From the NCBI RefSeq assembly GCF_045278715.1, contig NZ_CP136420.1, positions 1,860,001-1,924,000 on the forward strand: a stretch of 64,000 nucleotides of DNA. Direction: 5' to 3'. The number at the start of each line of letters is the position of its first letter. Positions within the stretch are counted from its first letter, which is position 1. The position numbers and the translations under genes are program-made. The stretch comes from Neomoorella carbonis (GTDB lineage Bacteria > Bacillota > DSM-521 > Neomoorellales > Neomoorellaceae). Positions 50,251-58,897 of the stretch are shown piece after piece. The notes below the pieces were generated by a model. It worked only from the letters and a program-made list of their open reading frames with translations, ran no database searches and was not told where the DNA came from.

Positions 50251-51825
50251 TTAACTATGCATACGGCAAACAGGAGGCAAAGTTTCCGACCAAGGCAGGA
50301 GTTGATCCAGGGCATCTTTATCCTGGAGGTCCAGGTTGGGTAATTTTTCAAAGAGGTAAATAAGGTACTGGAAGGGATTTAACTCGTTTTCTTTTGCCGT
50401 TTCTATGATGCTATAGGTAATGGCGCTGGCTTTGGCACCCCGCGGGGTGTTGGCAAACAACCAGTTCTTGCGGCCGATGACGAAGGGCTTGATGGAACGT
50501 TCACTCCGGTTGTTATCGAGTTCCAAGCGCCCGTCTTGTAAAAAAGCGGTTAGTTTATCCCATTGGCTAAGACAATAGTAAATCGCCTGCCCAAAGGAGC
50601 TTTTGGGCAGCACCTGCGCTTTCTGTTTTTTTAGCCACGCCAAAAAGGCGTCCAGCATGGGCCGGCTGCGCACCTGGCGGATTTGATATCGTTCCTCTGG
50701 TGGAACTTCTTTCAGGTCACGCTCTATGGCAAAAAGCTGGTTGCAGTACTCCAGCCCCTCCCTGGCAGCCACGGCTGCCGAACGTTTCGCCTCCGGCAGG
50801 GCCTTGAGCGCCTCATCGAACTTGCGCCGGGCATGGGCCCAGCAGCCGACCAGGGTGACATCTGGAAGTTCATTGTAGCCGGCATAGCCGTCAACGTGCA
50901 AATAACCCTTAAAACCTGACAGGAAGCGGCGGGGGTGTTTGCCGGCCCGGGTGGTCTGGTAGTCGTAAAGGATGATGGGGGGTCCGTCCCGCCCGGTACG
51001 GTAAAGCCAAAGATATGATTTGGTGGTAGCTTCCCTCCCGGGTTCCTGCAGCACCTGTAAGGTGGTCTCGTCGGCATGGAGGATATCTCTTTTAAGCAGG
51101 TATTCATGGAGGCGGTCATAAATATGGGTTAGCCAGGTGTTGGCTCCATGGAGCACCCAGTTGGCCATTGTCTGCCGGGAAAGGTCTATCCCCAAACCTT
51201 TAAACTGCTGCTCCTGGCGGTAGAGGGGTAGGCCTGCCCCGTATTTCTGGGTCATGATGTAGGCCAGGAGGGAGGGAGATAGGGGGCTGCCGGGAAGTAC
51301 AGGAGCAGGCATGGGTGCCGTGATAACGGGAGTACTTATCTCCTCCTTCTCGCAGCGGCGGCAGGAATAGACGTAGCGCACATGTTTGACCACTTTCACC
51401 TGGGCGGGGATTACTTTGAGTTCCTGCCGCACCTCGGTGCTCATTTCATGCAAAGGGCCGCCGCAACACGGGCAGACCCGCTCTTCTTCCGGCAGGCGGT
51501 GCTCTATTACTTCTACCGGCAGTTCTTCCAGGTTCATATCCCGGCGGCTGTGTTTTTTGCGGCGCTGGTAGGTGATGGTTTCCAAATCCGGCTCAGGTGC
51601 TTCCGGCCGGGCTTCCGCTTCCGCTTCGTTAAAAAGTAAAAGCTGCTCTTCTAAAGGCTTGGTCCGTTCGCTGGAAACACCGAATTGCCGCTTCTTGCTT
51701 AAACGAAACTGCTCCATAAACCAGTTTAGCTTGGCGGTTAGTTCGGCATTCTCCCGTTCCAGCTGAACACAGCGCTCTTGCAGCTCTTCTATAGTCATGG
51801 CAGCGATAGATTGAGAAGTGTTCAT
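50251..51825 (-). CDS. tnpC: IS66 transposase TnpC
   Basis: A 524-residue IS66 transposase: N-terminal leucine-zipper-like helix (TIEELQERCVQLERENAELTAK in sequence), a zinc finger (CPCCGGPLHEM and CRRCEKEE), the DDE domain with LHADETTLQVL, VDGYAGYNEL and the Glu of DNNRSERSIKPF, and an IS66 C-terminal extension. The frame is intact. Confidence 0.95.
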   Translation of the reverse strand: MNTSQSIAAMTIEELQERCVQLERENAELTAKLNWFMEQFRLSKKRQFGVSSERTKPLEEQLLLFNEAEAEARPEAPEPDLETITYQRRKKHSRRDMNLEELPVEVIEHRLPEEERVCPCCGGPLHEMSTEVRQELKVIPAQVKVVKHVRYVYSCRRCEKEEISTPVITAPMPAPVLPGSPLSPSLLAYIMTQKYGAGLPLYRQEQQFKGLGIDLSRQTMANWVLHGANTWLTHIYDRLHEYLLKRDILHADETTLQVLQEPGREATTKSYLWLYRTGRDGPPIILYDYQTTRAGKHPRRFLSGFKGYLHVDGYAGYNELPDVTLVGCWAHARRKFDEALKALPEAKRSAAVAAREGLEYCNQLFAIERDLKEVPPEERYQIRQVRSRPMLDAFLAWLKKQKAQVLPKSSFGQAIYYCLSQWDKLTAFLQDGRLELDNNRSERSIKPFVIGRKNWLFANTPRGAKASAITYSIIETAKENELNPFQYLIYLFEKLPNLDLQDKDALDQLLPWSETLPPVCRMHS

Positions 51826-51905
51826 GCATTAATGATTCGACGAATCGCTTCGAATTCCTCTAGAATCAACCATAAACAGAAAATATTTCTTTCTGGTACT
51901 TTATA

Positions 51906-52262
51906 TTACAAGATGGTGCGCGCTTTTACCTCGGGATGGGCTTGGGGCTGTTTTAAGGGGAGGCCGTCAAGCAGCCAGCGCAGCTCCCGACGGCTTATGG
52001 TGATGGTTGCCGAAGTGGTATCTTGAGGCCATAGGAATTTGCCCTTCTCCAGCCGGCGGTAATAAAGCCAGAAACCGTTGTGCTCCCAGTGGAGGATCTT
52101 TAGTTTATCCCTATTGCGGTTACAGAAAACGAAAAGGCAAGAAGAGAAGGGGTCCAGTTCAAACCCTTCCTTGACCAGCACCGCCAGGCCGTCAATGGAC
52201 TTGCGCAGATCCGTTGCACCGCAGGCGAGATAAACCCGGTCGATGCCTGTTTCGTTTAGCAT
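51906..52262 (-). CDS. tnpB: IS66 accessory protein TnpB
   Basis: 118 residues with the IS66 Orf2 signature (VYLACGATDLRKSIDGLAV, then LFVFCNRNRDKLKIL and FWLYYRRLEKGKF). Needed with TnpA and TnpC for IS66 transposition in known cases. Overlaps tnpA by seven bases. Confidence 0.95.
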   Translation of the reverse strand: MLNETGIDRVYLACGATDLRKSIDGLAVLVKEGFELDPFSSCLFVFCNRNRDKLKILHWEHNGFWLYYRRLEKGKFLWPQDTTSATITISRRELRWLLDGLPLKQPQAHPEVKARTIL

Positions 52263-52582
52263 AAAGCCACCAGCGCCTTAACCACCTGAGAAAGCAAGGC
52301 GGGATCAAAGCCGGGCTTTACTTCGATGCTGACCGGTCCTACATTAACCAGTAAAGCGTGGCCCTGTTCTATAGAAGCCTGCTCGGTTATTTTTACCGGC
52401 AACCACCGGTTTGAGTTTCCCGGGGAAACCGCATCCTGGTTTTTATACTTCCGCAGCCAGTACCATAATTGCTTGGGGTTAACGTCCTCATGGGAGGAGC
52501 ACCATTCTTTTACGCTCTGCCCACTCTTCTTGTATTCAGCTATCCGGGTTTCCCATAGTGCTTGCCGTTCGGCTTTGGTCAT
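52256..52582 (-). CDS. tnpA: IS66 accessory protein TnpA
   Basis: 108 residues. The N-terminal helix-turn-helix-like part (WETRIAEYKKSGQSVKEWC, then PKQLWYWLRKYK) matches IS66 TnpA, which probably binds the element ends. First gene of the IS66 operon. Confidence 0.9.
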   Translation of the reverse strand: MTKAERQALWETRIAEYKKSGQSVKEWCSSHEDVNPKQLWYWLRKYKNQDAVSPGNSNRWLPVKITEQASIEQGHALLVNVGPVSIEVKPGFDPALLSQVVKALVALC

Positions 52583-52668
52583 AAAAAATCCCCCTCCATT
52601 GATGTTCTTGAGGGAGATTATCCTATAAATGTTGCTTTGGTGCTAGGTGGGTTGGGTTTGACGCTTAC

Positions 52669-52676
52669 TTATCCGT
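52669..52676. repeat. Target-site duplication, right copy, of IS66
   Basis: TTATCCGT, the second copy; see 50192-50199. Confidence 0.95.
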
Positions 52677-53425
52677 ACTTTTGAAAGACAGAGGAATTCG
52701 CGCCTCATCACCCTCATTCATCGCCAGGAAGCCCTGAGTTTTCTGGGCATTCCCCTTACCCGCTATATCAATATCGAAGACTCGGAGCAGCTTCTCCGGG
52801 CCATCCGCCTGACCCCTGACGATATGCCCATTGACCTGGTCCTCCATACTCCCGGCGGCCTTGTCCTGGCCGCCGAGCAGATAGCCCACGCCATTTTAAA
52901 GCACCCGGCCAGGGTAACCGTCTACGTTCCCCACTACGCCATGTCCGGCGGCACCCTCATCGCCCTGGCAGCTGATCAAATCATCATGGACGAAAACGCC
53001 GTCCTGGGCCCCGTTGACCCCCAGCTGGGCGAGTACCCGGCGGCCTCAATTCTCAAGGTTATCGAGGAAAAGGATAAAAACGAGATTGATGACCGCACCC
53101 TTATCCTGGGCGACATCGCCCGTAAAGCTATGCGGCAGGTACGGGAGAGCCTGGTTGAGCTCCTGGCTGAAAAAATGGAGCGCCAGAAGGCCGAGGAACT
53201 GGCTACCATTTTAAGTGAAGGTCGCTGGACCCATGACTATCCCATCAGTGTGGAGCAGTTAATAAAAATGGGGCTGCCGGTGAAAACCGGTTTGCCCCGG
53301 GAAATATATCAGCTTATGGAACTCTATCCCCAGCCGGCCGGCCGCCGGCCATCAGTCCAGTATGTGCCCCTGCCCTACAGCCGCCGCGATGGGGGGCGGC
53401 GTTAATTTCCGGGAGCACCGGCGCC

Positions 53426-54154
53426 CTAAAAGGGCGGTACCAGGGGCAGCCGCCTTTTGTGGGCACTGGCGGCGGCCATTGCTTCTATCTTTTCTTTCGC
53501 CGCCGGCGGCGCTTCTCCCGTCAGGAGATAATGATCCAGGACGGCATAGCTGAGGCCCATCTCGCCCTCGTCCGTCTGGCCAGCCCACAGCCCCGCTGAA
53601 GGGGGTTTAGTAATAATCCTTTCCGGCAGTTTTAAATAACAGGCCAGTTCCCGTACCTGGGACTTCACCAGATTGGCCAGGGGCAGCAGGTCTACACCGC
53701 CGTCGCCATACTTAGTAAAGTACCCTACCGTTAGCTCGCTTCTATTACCGGTGCCGATGACCAGGTAATTGCGCTCGTTGGCATGGAAATAAAGGGTCAG
53801 CATCCTGAGGCGCGGCTTTAAGTTGGCCAGGGCCAGGCTCCGCTGCTCAGCTGCATAAGGTTTTCCCGTCAGCAGCAACACCAGCTGGTCGTAGACGTCA
53901 TCCAGTACCACCTCTACCACCGGTAGCTCCAGGTGCCGGGCCACAAGCCACGCATCCTCAGCATCGGCCGGGTCGCTATGGCAGGGCATGATCAACCCCA
54001 CGCAATTATCCGGGAAAGCCAGCCGGCAGAGATTCGCCACCACGGCGGAGTCAATGCCGCCACTTAAACCCAGGACTGCCCCTCTGGCTCCAGCTTTGGT
54101 AACCTCCTCTCGCAACCAGGCTACCAGATCCGTTACCATTTTGGCTGCATCCAT
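53426..54154 (-). CDS. nadE: NH3-dependent NAD+ synthetase
   Basis: 242 residues. P-loop LGLSGGIDSAVVA, the GTGNRSELTVGYFTKYGDGG segment for the deamido-NAD pocket, and KPPSAGLWAGQTDE are diagnostic. It amidates nicotinate adenine dinucleotide, using free ammonia because there is no glutaminase domain. It stands alone, convergent with the interrupted protease gene. Confidence 0.94.
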   Translation of the reverse strand: MDAAKMVTDLVAWLREEVTKAGARGAVLGLSGGIDSAVVANLCRLAFPDNCVGLIMPCHSDPADAEDAWLVARHLELPVVEVVLDDVYDQLVLLLTGKPYAAEQRSLALANLKPRLRMLTLYFHANERNYLVIGTGNRSELTVGYFTKYGDGGVDLLPLANLVKSQVRELACYLKLPERIITKPPSAGLWAGQTDEGEMGLSYAVLDHYLLTGEAPPAAKEKIEAMAAASAHKRRLPLVPPF

Positions 54155-54487
54155 AATTTTTTACCCCCCGGACCGCTAAACCGGCTCCAACCACAGGCCG
54201 GTAGCAGCAGATTTTAGCCGCCGCCTGAGGGCCTTTCCCGCTGCTACGCCTCTTTGCCGCTTGTGGCAGCGCCCCCTTGCACTGCCCAGGAACACCGGGT
54301 GACCACACCGGACGACTGGCTTGAGCTAAAAGTCCAAGCTACATACCTCCATTTTCGACGCAGAGACGCCAATTCCTGCCGCCGGAATGATCGGTAAGGC
54401 CGGTATAAAGATAGCCTCCGGCAGCTGTCCCCGACCGGAGGCATTTGTTCGTCTATTGTTCTGAAGGCCAAATTCCCTAACAATTAC
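54155..54487 (-). other. nadE leader region with several hairpins
   Basis: About 330 bases without a convincing gene. Read on the minus strand there is a hairpin CCTCCGG/CCGGAGG near 54416-54443 followed by TATCTTTATA, probably the terminator of the coat gene upstream. Then come three successive hairpins towards nadE: CCGG(G)TG arms at ~54295-54311, GGCAG/CTGCC at 54265-54286 and GTAGCAG/CTGCTAC at 54201-54247. This could be a structured nadE leader. It matches no riboswitch I know by eye. Confidence 0.4.
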
Positions 54488-54829
54488 CTACACTCGGTAC
54501 TGGGGTATTCCGCCACCCATCTGGGGCGTCATCCCCATCTGGCCACCTATCATGCCGCCCTGCTGGAGCTGGATTTGTTCCTGCTGCAGGCGCTGCTGCA
54601 GCTGAGCTATCTCCTGCTGGCTGGCCATGTCGAGCTGGTACCACCCTCGTGCATGCATAATATCCCACACAGCCTTCAGGCAGTTCTGCTCATCATGATA
54701 AACGGTCATAAAATCCCGCCGCAGTTGATCATTGGCGCACTCGGTAATCGCCATATTATAGGAGCTGGTTAAAAGCTTTTCGCTGGCCAGACAATCGCTG
54801 CAAATGGTCTTGTCATCAAAAAGCTGCAT
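54488..54829 (-). CDS. CotF-like spore coat protein
   Basis: 113 residues. The ICSDCLASEKLLTSSYNMAITECAND start and the following helix with YHDEQNCLKAVWDIMHARGWYQ in pieces match the CotF ferritin-like family. The tail is Gln/Gly/Met-rich, typical of coat proteins. Together with the next small gene it forms a coat pair, probably under a late sporulation sigma factor. Confidence 0.8.
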   Translation of the reverse strand: MQLFDDKTICSDCLASEKLLTSSYNMAITECANDQLRRDFMTVYHDEQNCLKAVWDIMHARGWYQLDMASQQEIAQLQQRLQQEQIQLQQGGMIGGQMGMTPQMGGGIPQYRV

Positions 54830-54846
54830 AGGCTTGCCTTCCCCCT

Positions 54847-55047
54847 TTACATCATATGCTGCCCGCCAAGGTGGCGGATCAGGGTATTATAGTGGCGCTG
54901 GTGGGCCTGCTGCACAGAACTCAGGACCTGCTTCAACTGGGGATCGTTGCACTGGGCCGCATAAGCCCCGAATTTCCGGATCATCAACAATTCGTTACTT
55001 AAATTTTCCCGGAGCTGCATTAATTCGGCTTGGGTTAAACCAGCCAT
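54847..55047 (-). CDS. Small CotF-like/ferritin-like spore protein
   Basis: A 66-residue helical protein (LTQAELMQLRENLSNELLMI, then YAAQCNDPQLKQVL and HQRHYNTLIRHLGGQ). It resembles the first two helices of the CotF/DUF2383-like ferritin fold and often precedes a CotF gene in clostridia. It lies 17 bases upstream of the coat gene. Confidence 0.75.
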   Translation of the reverse strand: MAGLTQAELMQLRENLSNELLMIRKFGAYAAQCNDPQLKQVLSSVQQAHQRHYNTLIRHLGGQHMM

Positions 55048-55162
55048 CGTATGGCCTCCTTCCGTATATTAATTTTACCAGGGATCATTTTTCCCCACCG
55101 TCTGGCGCCTATACATAAAAATGGCAACCAATAAAAACCAGGCCGGGGTACTTACCCCGGCG

Positions 55163-55399
55163 TTAATGAAATATTTTATTCAAGCGATTTTCATCAAAGC
55201 CGACAATTACCTGGCCGTCAACGATCAGGGTGGGCACGGCGGCCAGGCCGCCATTGCGCCGGCATAATTCCTCCCTGGCTCGGTCGTCAACGCTAATATC
55301 CTTTTCTTCATAATTAACGCCATGCTGGGAAAGATACTCTTTCACCGTTTTGCAGGTGGGTCAGGTCGGAGTAGTGTAGACGATTACATTATCTGGCAT
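55163..55399 (-). CDS. Glutaredoxin-like selenoprotein with a UPTC redox motif
   Basis: A 78-residue thioredoxin-fold protein that needs UGA at 55361-55363 read as selenocysteine (residue 13). The frame before it is MPDNVIVYTTPT and after it PTCKTVKEYLSQHG, so UPTC stands exactly where NrdH/glutaredoxins have CPxC; AAVPTLIVDG and the final GFDENRLNKIF complete the fold. ATG 55399 has GGGAGGT eight bases upstream. After the UGA, RNA can fold as GGUGAAAG-AGUAU-CUUUCCC, with a bulged U and GU in the loop, as in bacterial SECIS elements. The Cys at the end of the motif is retained. A plain call from 55345 would lose the active site. Confidence 0.88.
55337..55350 (-). promoter_or_regulatory. Candidate bacterial SECIS hairpin
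   Basis: The core of the hairpin lies here, starting 14 bases after the UGA. Stem GG(U)GAAAG/CUUUCCC spans about 55328-55347, bulged U in the 5' arm, loop AGUAU. The E. coli fdhF SECIS has the same layout (UGA, 11 bases, stem with bulged U, GU in the loop). Confidence 0.65.
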
Positions 55400-55475
55400 C
55401 AGGCTTTACCTCCCGGGAGACTTTTTTCTTAGTCTGCCAGGAAGCCGCCAGCTTTATGCCTTTCCGTATAACCTT

Positions 55476-56876
55476 CTATTTGCGTTTCAACAAGGAACCC
55501 AGAGCTGTTTTGGCGCTGCTTAAAGTTACACCGATAAAGCCGTATCCGTGCAGGATAGTTTCCAGGGCCGCCAGCACCTGCTGAATCTCCTCTTCGGTGA
55601 CAATCAAAGGCGGTTCCAGGCGGATAACATTGGGGTTATTTAACGTATAGGCCGTAATCACCCTGTGTTTATTCATCAGCTCCCCTGCCACCAGGGACCC
55701 GAAATATTCCCCGGCCAGCTCATTCACCTTGCCCCGGGTAAGCTTGTCGAGCCACCCGCCTACGGGTTGGTTAAACTCCAGGCCGATGAGGAGACCCCGG
55801 CCGCGGACGTCTTTGATGAGGCTATATTTCTCTTTAAGCTGCCGCAAACGCTCCAGGAAAAAGCGCCCCCTGGCTGCCGCCTGACCCGCCAGGTCTTTAT
55901 CCAGGATGCTCTGCAGGGCCGCCAGGCCGGCAGCCGCCGCCAGGGTATTGCCGCCAAAGGTGGATGTGTGGAGCAAAGCTTTATCCATACTACCGTAGGC
56001 TTTATCCCAGACATCAGGCCGGGCAATATAAGCGCCAATGGGTATGACGCCGCCGCCCAGGGATTTGGCCAGGCACATGATATCCGGTACCACGCCCTCA
56101 TGCTCGCAGGCAAAGAGATAGCCCGTCCGGCCAAAGCCCGTCTGGATCTCATCGATGATTAACAGGCTCCCGTAACGGTCGCAGAGGTCCCGCGCCCCCT
56201 TGAGATAGCCGTCGTGGGGAACAATAACACCGCCCTCACCCTGAATGGGTTCAACGATAAAGGCAGCTACATCGCCACCGGCCAGTTTGGCCTCCAGGGC
56301 CCCCAGGTCGTCATATGGGACCGCCTCGCAGCCAGGCAGTAAAGGAGCAAAAGGACGCTGGTATTTCTCCCGCCCGGTGACCGACAGGGAGCCAAAGCTT
56401 TTACCGTGAAAGGAATTGCGGCAGTAAACGATCTTTTCCCGGCCGGTGGCGGCGCGGGCCAGCTTCAGGGCGCCCTCCACGGCCTCAGTGCCGCTGTTGC
56501 AGAAAAATACCCGCTCCAGGTCCCCGGGTGTAACTTTAGCCAGATTGTGGGCCAGGGCGGCGGCCAGGGGATTTAAAGAGGCCTGGAGAAGATTGGGCCG
56601 TTCCATGACTCTTTTTACGGCAGCCAGTACCTCCGGCGGGTTATGACCCAGGTTGAGGGCGCCATAAGCGCCCAGGAAGTCCAGGTAGCGCTTGCCATCC
56701 CTGTCCCAGACGGCAACTCCTTGCGCCCGGACAAAGGCTTTGTCAAAATCCAGCAGGGCCAGCATCCCCGCCAGGCCGGGATTGACATAGCGGCGATATA
56801 ATTCCCGCGTCTCCTGGCGGGAAAACTCCATGGCCTCTTCCAAGCTAAATAACTTTTCCTCAGCCAATCTCTTCAC
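55476..56876 (-). CDS. Class III aminotransferase (putrescine/ornithine type)
   Basis: A PLP enzyme of about 466 residues: FCNSGTEAVEGALKLAR, IIDEIQTGFGRTGYLF, PLP Lys in CLAKSLGGGVIPIGA, and HTSTFGGNTLAAAAG. The N-terminal helix region (FSLEEAMEFSRQETRELYRRYVNPG in pieces) is as in YgjG-like putrescine aminotransferases and related enzymes. The start at 56933 would be inside a terminator, so I prefer the GTG at 56876. The amino donor is not certain; acetylornithine and other diamines are alternatives. Confidence 0.85.
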   Translation of the reverse strand: MKRLAEEKLFSLEEAMEFSRQETRELYRRYVNPGLAGMLALLDFDKAFVRAQGVAVWDRDGKRYLDFLGAYGALNLGHNPPEVLAAVKRVMERPNLLQASLNPLAAALAHNLAKVTPGDLERVFFCNSGTEAVEGALKLARAATGREKIVYCRNSFHGKSFGSLSVTGREKYQRPFAPLLPGCEAVPYDDLGALEAKLAGGDVAAFIVEPIQGEGGVIVPHDGYLKGARDLCDRYGSLLIIDEIQTGFGRTGYLFACEHEGVVPDIMCLAKSLGGGVIPIGAYIARPDVWDKAYGSMDKALLHTSTFGGNTLAAAAGLAALQSILDKDLAGQAAARGRFFLERLRQLKEKYSLIKDVRGRGLLIGLEFNQPVGGWLDKLTRGKVNELAGEYFGSLVAGELMNKHRVITAYTLNNPNVIRLEPPLIVTEEEIQQVLAALETILHGYGFIGVTLSSAKTALGSLLKRK

Positions 56877-56895
56877 ATGCCTTTCCAGAAAATAA

Positions 56896-56940
56896 AATAA
56901 AAATGACCTCAAGAGCCTATCTCTCAAGGTCATTTTACCA
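56896..56940 (-). terminator. Terminator after the radical SAM gene
   Basis: Arms AAATGACCT...GAGAG and CTCTTGAGGTCATTT with two mismatches; the minus strand continues TTATTTTATTTT. Lies ~20 bases past the radical SAM stop, before the aminotransferase. Confidence 0.7.
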
Positions 56941-56958
56941 TCTTTACCCGCTTTTTGT

Positions 56959-58347
56959 CTAATGGGCCCGGCAACAATTTTCCTCCTCCGCTGCTGCAGC
57001 TACAGCTTTTCCTTCCTCTGCCCAGATGCGGTCGGCCACCTCTCCCCAGGCCCGGGCATAAGGGGCCAGCTTGGCGGCAAACTCCGCCGCTGTCTCGGCA
57101 TCATGCAGCTGGGTCGAGCGGGCGCCCGACTCGGCCACTATGTCCCGCAGCATCTCCGGGTTGTCAATAAGGGGGCAGGGACGGCGCAGGTTCTGGTTAA
57201 AGGGCTGGCGCTTCTGGTAGGCCCGGAAAAGGGGATTCTGCAGGGCTTCCACCAGGCTGATGTTCTTAATATTGCAGGTACTATAGTGGACAAAGGCGCA
57301 TGGCTCCACTTCCCCGGCCGCGTTAATGTGGAAATAACGCCGGCCACCGGCGATACAGCCATTGCTGGCCTCGCCGTCGTTCCAGAAGTCCACCAGGAAG
57401 ATGGGCTTGGTCCGACGGAAATACTGGATACGCTCAAACATCCAAGCCCGCTGTTCCGGTGTGGCCATCATTTCCAGGTCCACGTCTTTGCCAATGGGAA
57501 TATAAGTAAAATACCAGCCAAAGGCAACCCCTTTGTCTACCAGCATATCAACAAAGGCGTCGCTGCCAAGTTCCTCGGTATTATTGCGGCTGTAGGTTAC
57601 CGAAACTCCATAGACGGCCCCGGCGGCCCGCATGAGGTCCATGGCCTGCATCACCCTGGCGAAAACGCCTTTGCCGCGGCGGCTATCAGTTCTTTCCTCA
57701 AAACCTTCCAGGCTTAAGGCTACCGTAATATTACCCAGGCGGACCATATCGTCGACAAATTTTTGATCAATTAAAGTTCCGTTGGTAAAGAGGTGGAAAA
57801 CCTGGTCGGGGTGCTTCTCTGCCAGCCGGATAATATCATCCCGGCGCAGCAGGGGTTCGCCGCCGGATAGAACAATAAAATTAATGCCCAGCTTCTCGCC
57901 CTCGCTAACAATGCGATCCATGGTAGCAAAATCCAGCTCTTGCGCCCGCTGGTAGTCGCCGGCCCAGCAGCCCAGACAATTTAAATTACACTTTTCCGTT
58001 GGGTCCATAAGGATGGCCCACGGCACGGCAACACCGAGTTTTGCCGCCCACTCCTTCTGCCGCGGCACACCGATGAAGGTCGAATTAACAAAGAAGTCCA
58101 TAGCCAGGCGCTGCCTGATATTGGGATGGGTCTGAGTCAGCAACCTCTGGGCAAAACGGTACCAGTTGCTATTTCTGTCCTCCAGGACCCTCTTAACATT
58201 AGCCACCATCTCCCGGTGATAGGGATCCCGGGCCAGTTTTTCCGCTACGGCAATCAAGCGGGGAATATTCTTTTCCGGGTTATTGAGGATTAATTTTACC
58301 CCCTGCTCAAGCAACTTTTCCCCCACATAAGTTGCCGCCAGGTTCAC
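56959..58347 (-). CDS. Radical SAM protein with C-terminal Cys-rich region
   Basis: 462 residues. SAM cluster motif CNLNCLGC at about 117-124, followed by LSGGEPLLRRDDI and LFTNGTLID. After the barrel come cysteines in NGCIAGGRRYFHINAAGEVEPC in pieces, HYSTCNI and RRPCPLID, like a SPASM-type region for auxiliary clusters. The first ~100 residues are a helical domain. It resembles a group of clostridial radical SAM proteins without known product. A Cys-rich end (ENCCRAH) is notable. No peptide precursor gene is seen next to it. Confidence 0.75.
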   Translation of the reverse strand: MNLAATYVGEKLLEQGVKLILNNPEKNIPRLIAVAEKLARDPYHREMVANVKRVLEDRNSNWYRFAQRLLTQTHPNIRQRLAMDFFVNSTFIGVPRQKEWAAKLGVAVPWAILMDPTEKCNLNCLGCWAGDYQRAQELDFATMDRIVSEGEKLGINFIVLSGGEPLLRRDDIIRLAEKHPDQVFHLFTNGTLIDQKFVDDMVRLGNITVALSLEGFEERTDSRRGKGVFARVMQAMDLMRAAGAVYGVSVTYSRNNTEELGSDAFVDMLVDKGVAFGWYFTYIPIGKDVDLEMMATPEQRAWMFERIQYFRRTKPIFLVDFWNDGEASNGCIAGGRRYFHINAAGEVEPCAFVHYSTCNIKNISLVEALQNPLFRAYQKRQPFNQNLRRPCPLIDNPEMLRDIVAESGARSTQLHDAETAAEFAAKLAPYARAWGEVADRIWAEEGKAVAAAAEEENCCRAH

Positions 58348-58582
58348 GCGGGAACCTCCTTTCCGCTTAAAAATGACAAAATGGTAGCAAGACGTTTTAC
58401 AACGTTAGCTACCACCTCCCAAAACACCCAAAAGACCAATTTTTGTTTTTATTATACGCTTCTGACCATAGCTGGTCAAGGGTTCCCTTACGGGCAGAAA
58501 ATGCTTCTTATATTATTCTCTTTTAGGGTCCAAACTATCAACTGGACAGGGACTCAATACTGCAAAGGAGGGCTTTTAAAAA

Positions 58583-58813
58583 ATGACTGTTGGCACCAAA
58601 ATGCACCAGACCCTCACCAGCCTGGAAGGCGCCGCTGCCGATCTGAAAACCTACGCCCTGGAAACCCAGGATCAAAACGCCAAGAAGCAGTTTACCGATT
58701 ACGCCAACCAGCTCGAAAATATCGCCCAGGGCTTAAAAGGTCGAGTTAACTATCTGGAGAGCCAGGAACCCCAGTACAAAGTTTTCCAGCAGGCGCAAGG
58801 CAAGATGCAGTAA
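58583..58813 (+). CDS. DUF1657 protein
   Basis: A 76-residue helical protein (TVGTKMHQTLTSLEGAAADLKTYA in pieces, ending GRVNYLESQEPQYK), a signature of DUF1657, found in spore formers, often with SpoVA-type genes. AAGGAGG lies upstream of ATG 58583. It is transcribed alone between divergent genes. Function unknown; a sporulation role is likely. Confidence 0.85.
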   Translation: MTVGTKMHQTLTSLEGAAADLKTYALETQDQNAKKQFTDYANQLENIAQGLKGRVNYLESQEPQYKVFQQAQGKMQ

Positions 58814-58828
58814 CGTCCCTTTAGCATA

Positions 58829-58852
58829 GCCCCCGTAAAAACGGGGGCTTAT
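58829..58852 (+). terminator. Terminator after the DUF1657 gene
   Basis: GCCCCCGT/ACGGGGGC with an AAAA-type loop followed by TTATATATTT on the plus strand. Confidence 0.75.
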
Positions 58853-58897
58853 ATATTTATAGCATATGCCGGGATGGAAAAGAATACAACGCTATTT

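Larger units (their letters stand above)
50200..52668 (-). mobile_element. IS66-family insertion sequence, complete
   Basis: A 2.47-kb element with tnpA, tnpB and tnpC in this order on the minus strand. The ends are inverted repeats: both begin GTAAGCGT, and share CCCACCTA and CACC within the first 30 bases. Eight-base direct repeats flank it. All three genes are open. It interrupts a protease gene. Confidence 0.96.
50098..53405 (+). pseudogene. SDH_sah (DUF114) membrane serine protease gene, split by IS66
   Basis: The 5' part (50098-50199, GTG start, AAAGGAGG upstream) codes a membrane helix (FLSIIWIIFLISAFLPML) and HQRRIEAARLHLIR. The 3' part (52677-53405) codes the ClpP-like catalytic domain with LVLHTPGG and HYAMSGGTLIAL (nucleophile Ser). 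Removing IS66 and one TTATCCGT copy joins ...LHLIR to TFERQRNS... in one open frame. In the present state the first part ends at a TAG inside the element (50212-50214), and the catalytic part has an in-frame ATG at 52824 but no membrane anchor. The intact family is a membrane serine proteinase of unknown target. Confidence 0.92.

Noticed and set aside
52824..53405. The 3' part of the protease as an independent intact gene
   Set aside because: The frame is open upstream to the IS66 end and joins the 5' fragment exactly across the target repeat. There is no good ribosome site before the ATG at 52824, and the membrane anchor is missing.
54244..54483. A 79-codon open frame on the minus strand upstream of nadE
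   Set aside because: Arg/Ser-rich with no family pattern and no ribosome site. It runs through a terminator-like hairpin and through the stem-loops of the nadE leader.
55163..55345. Glutaredoxin-like gene starting at 55345 without selenocysteine
   Set aside because: That start lacks the redox motif and first strand of the fold. The upstream ATG with a good ribosome site and an in-frame UGA at the Cys position explains the gene better.
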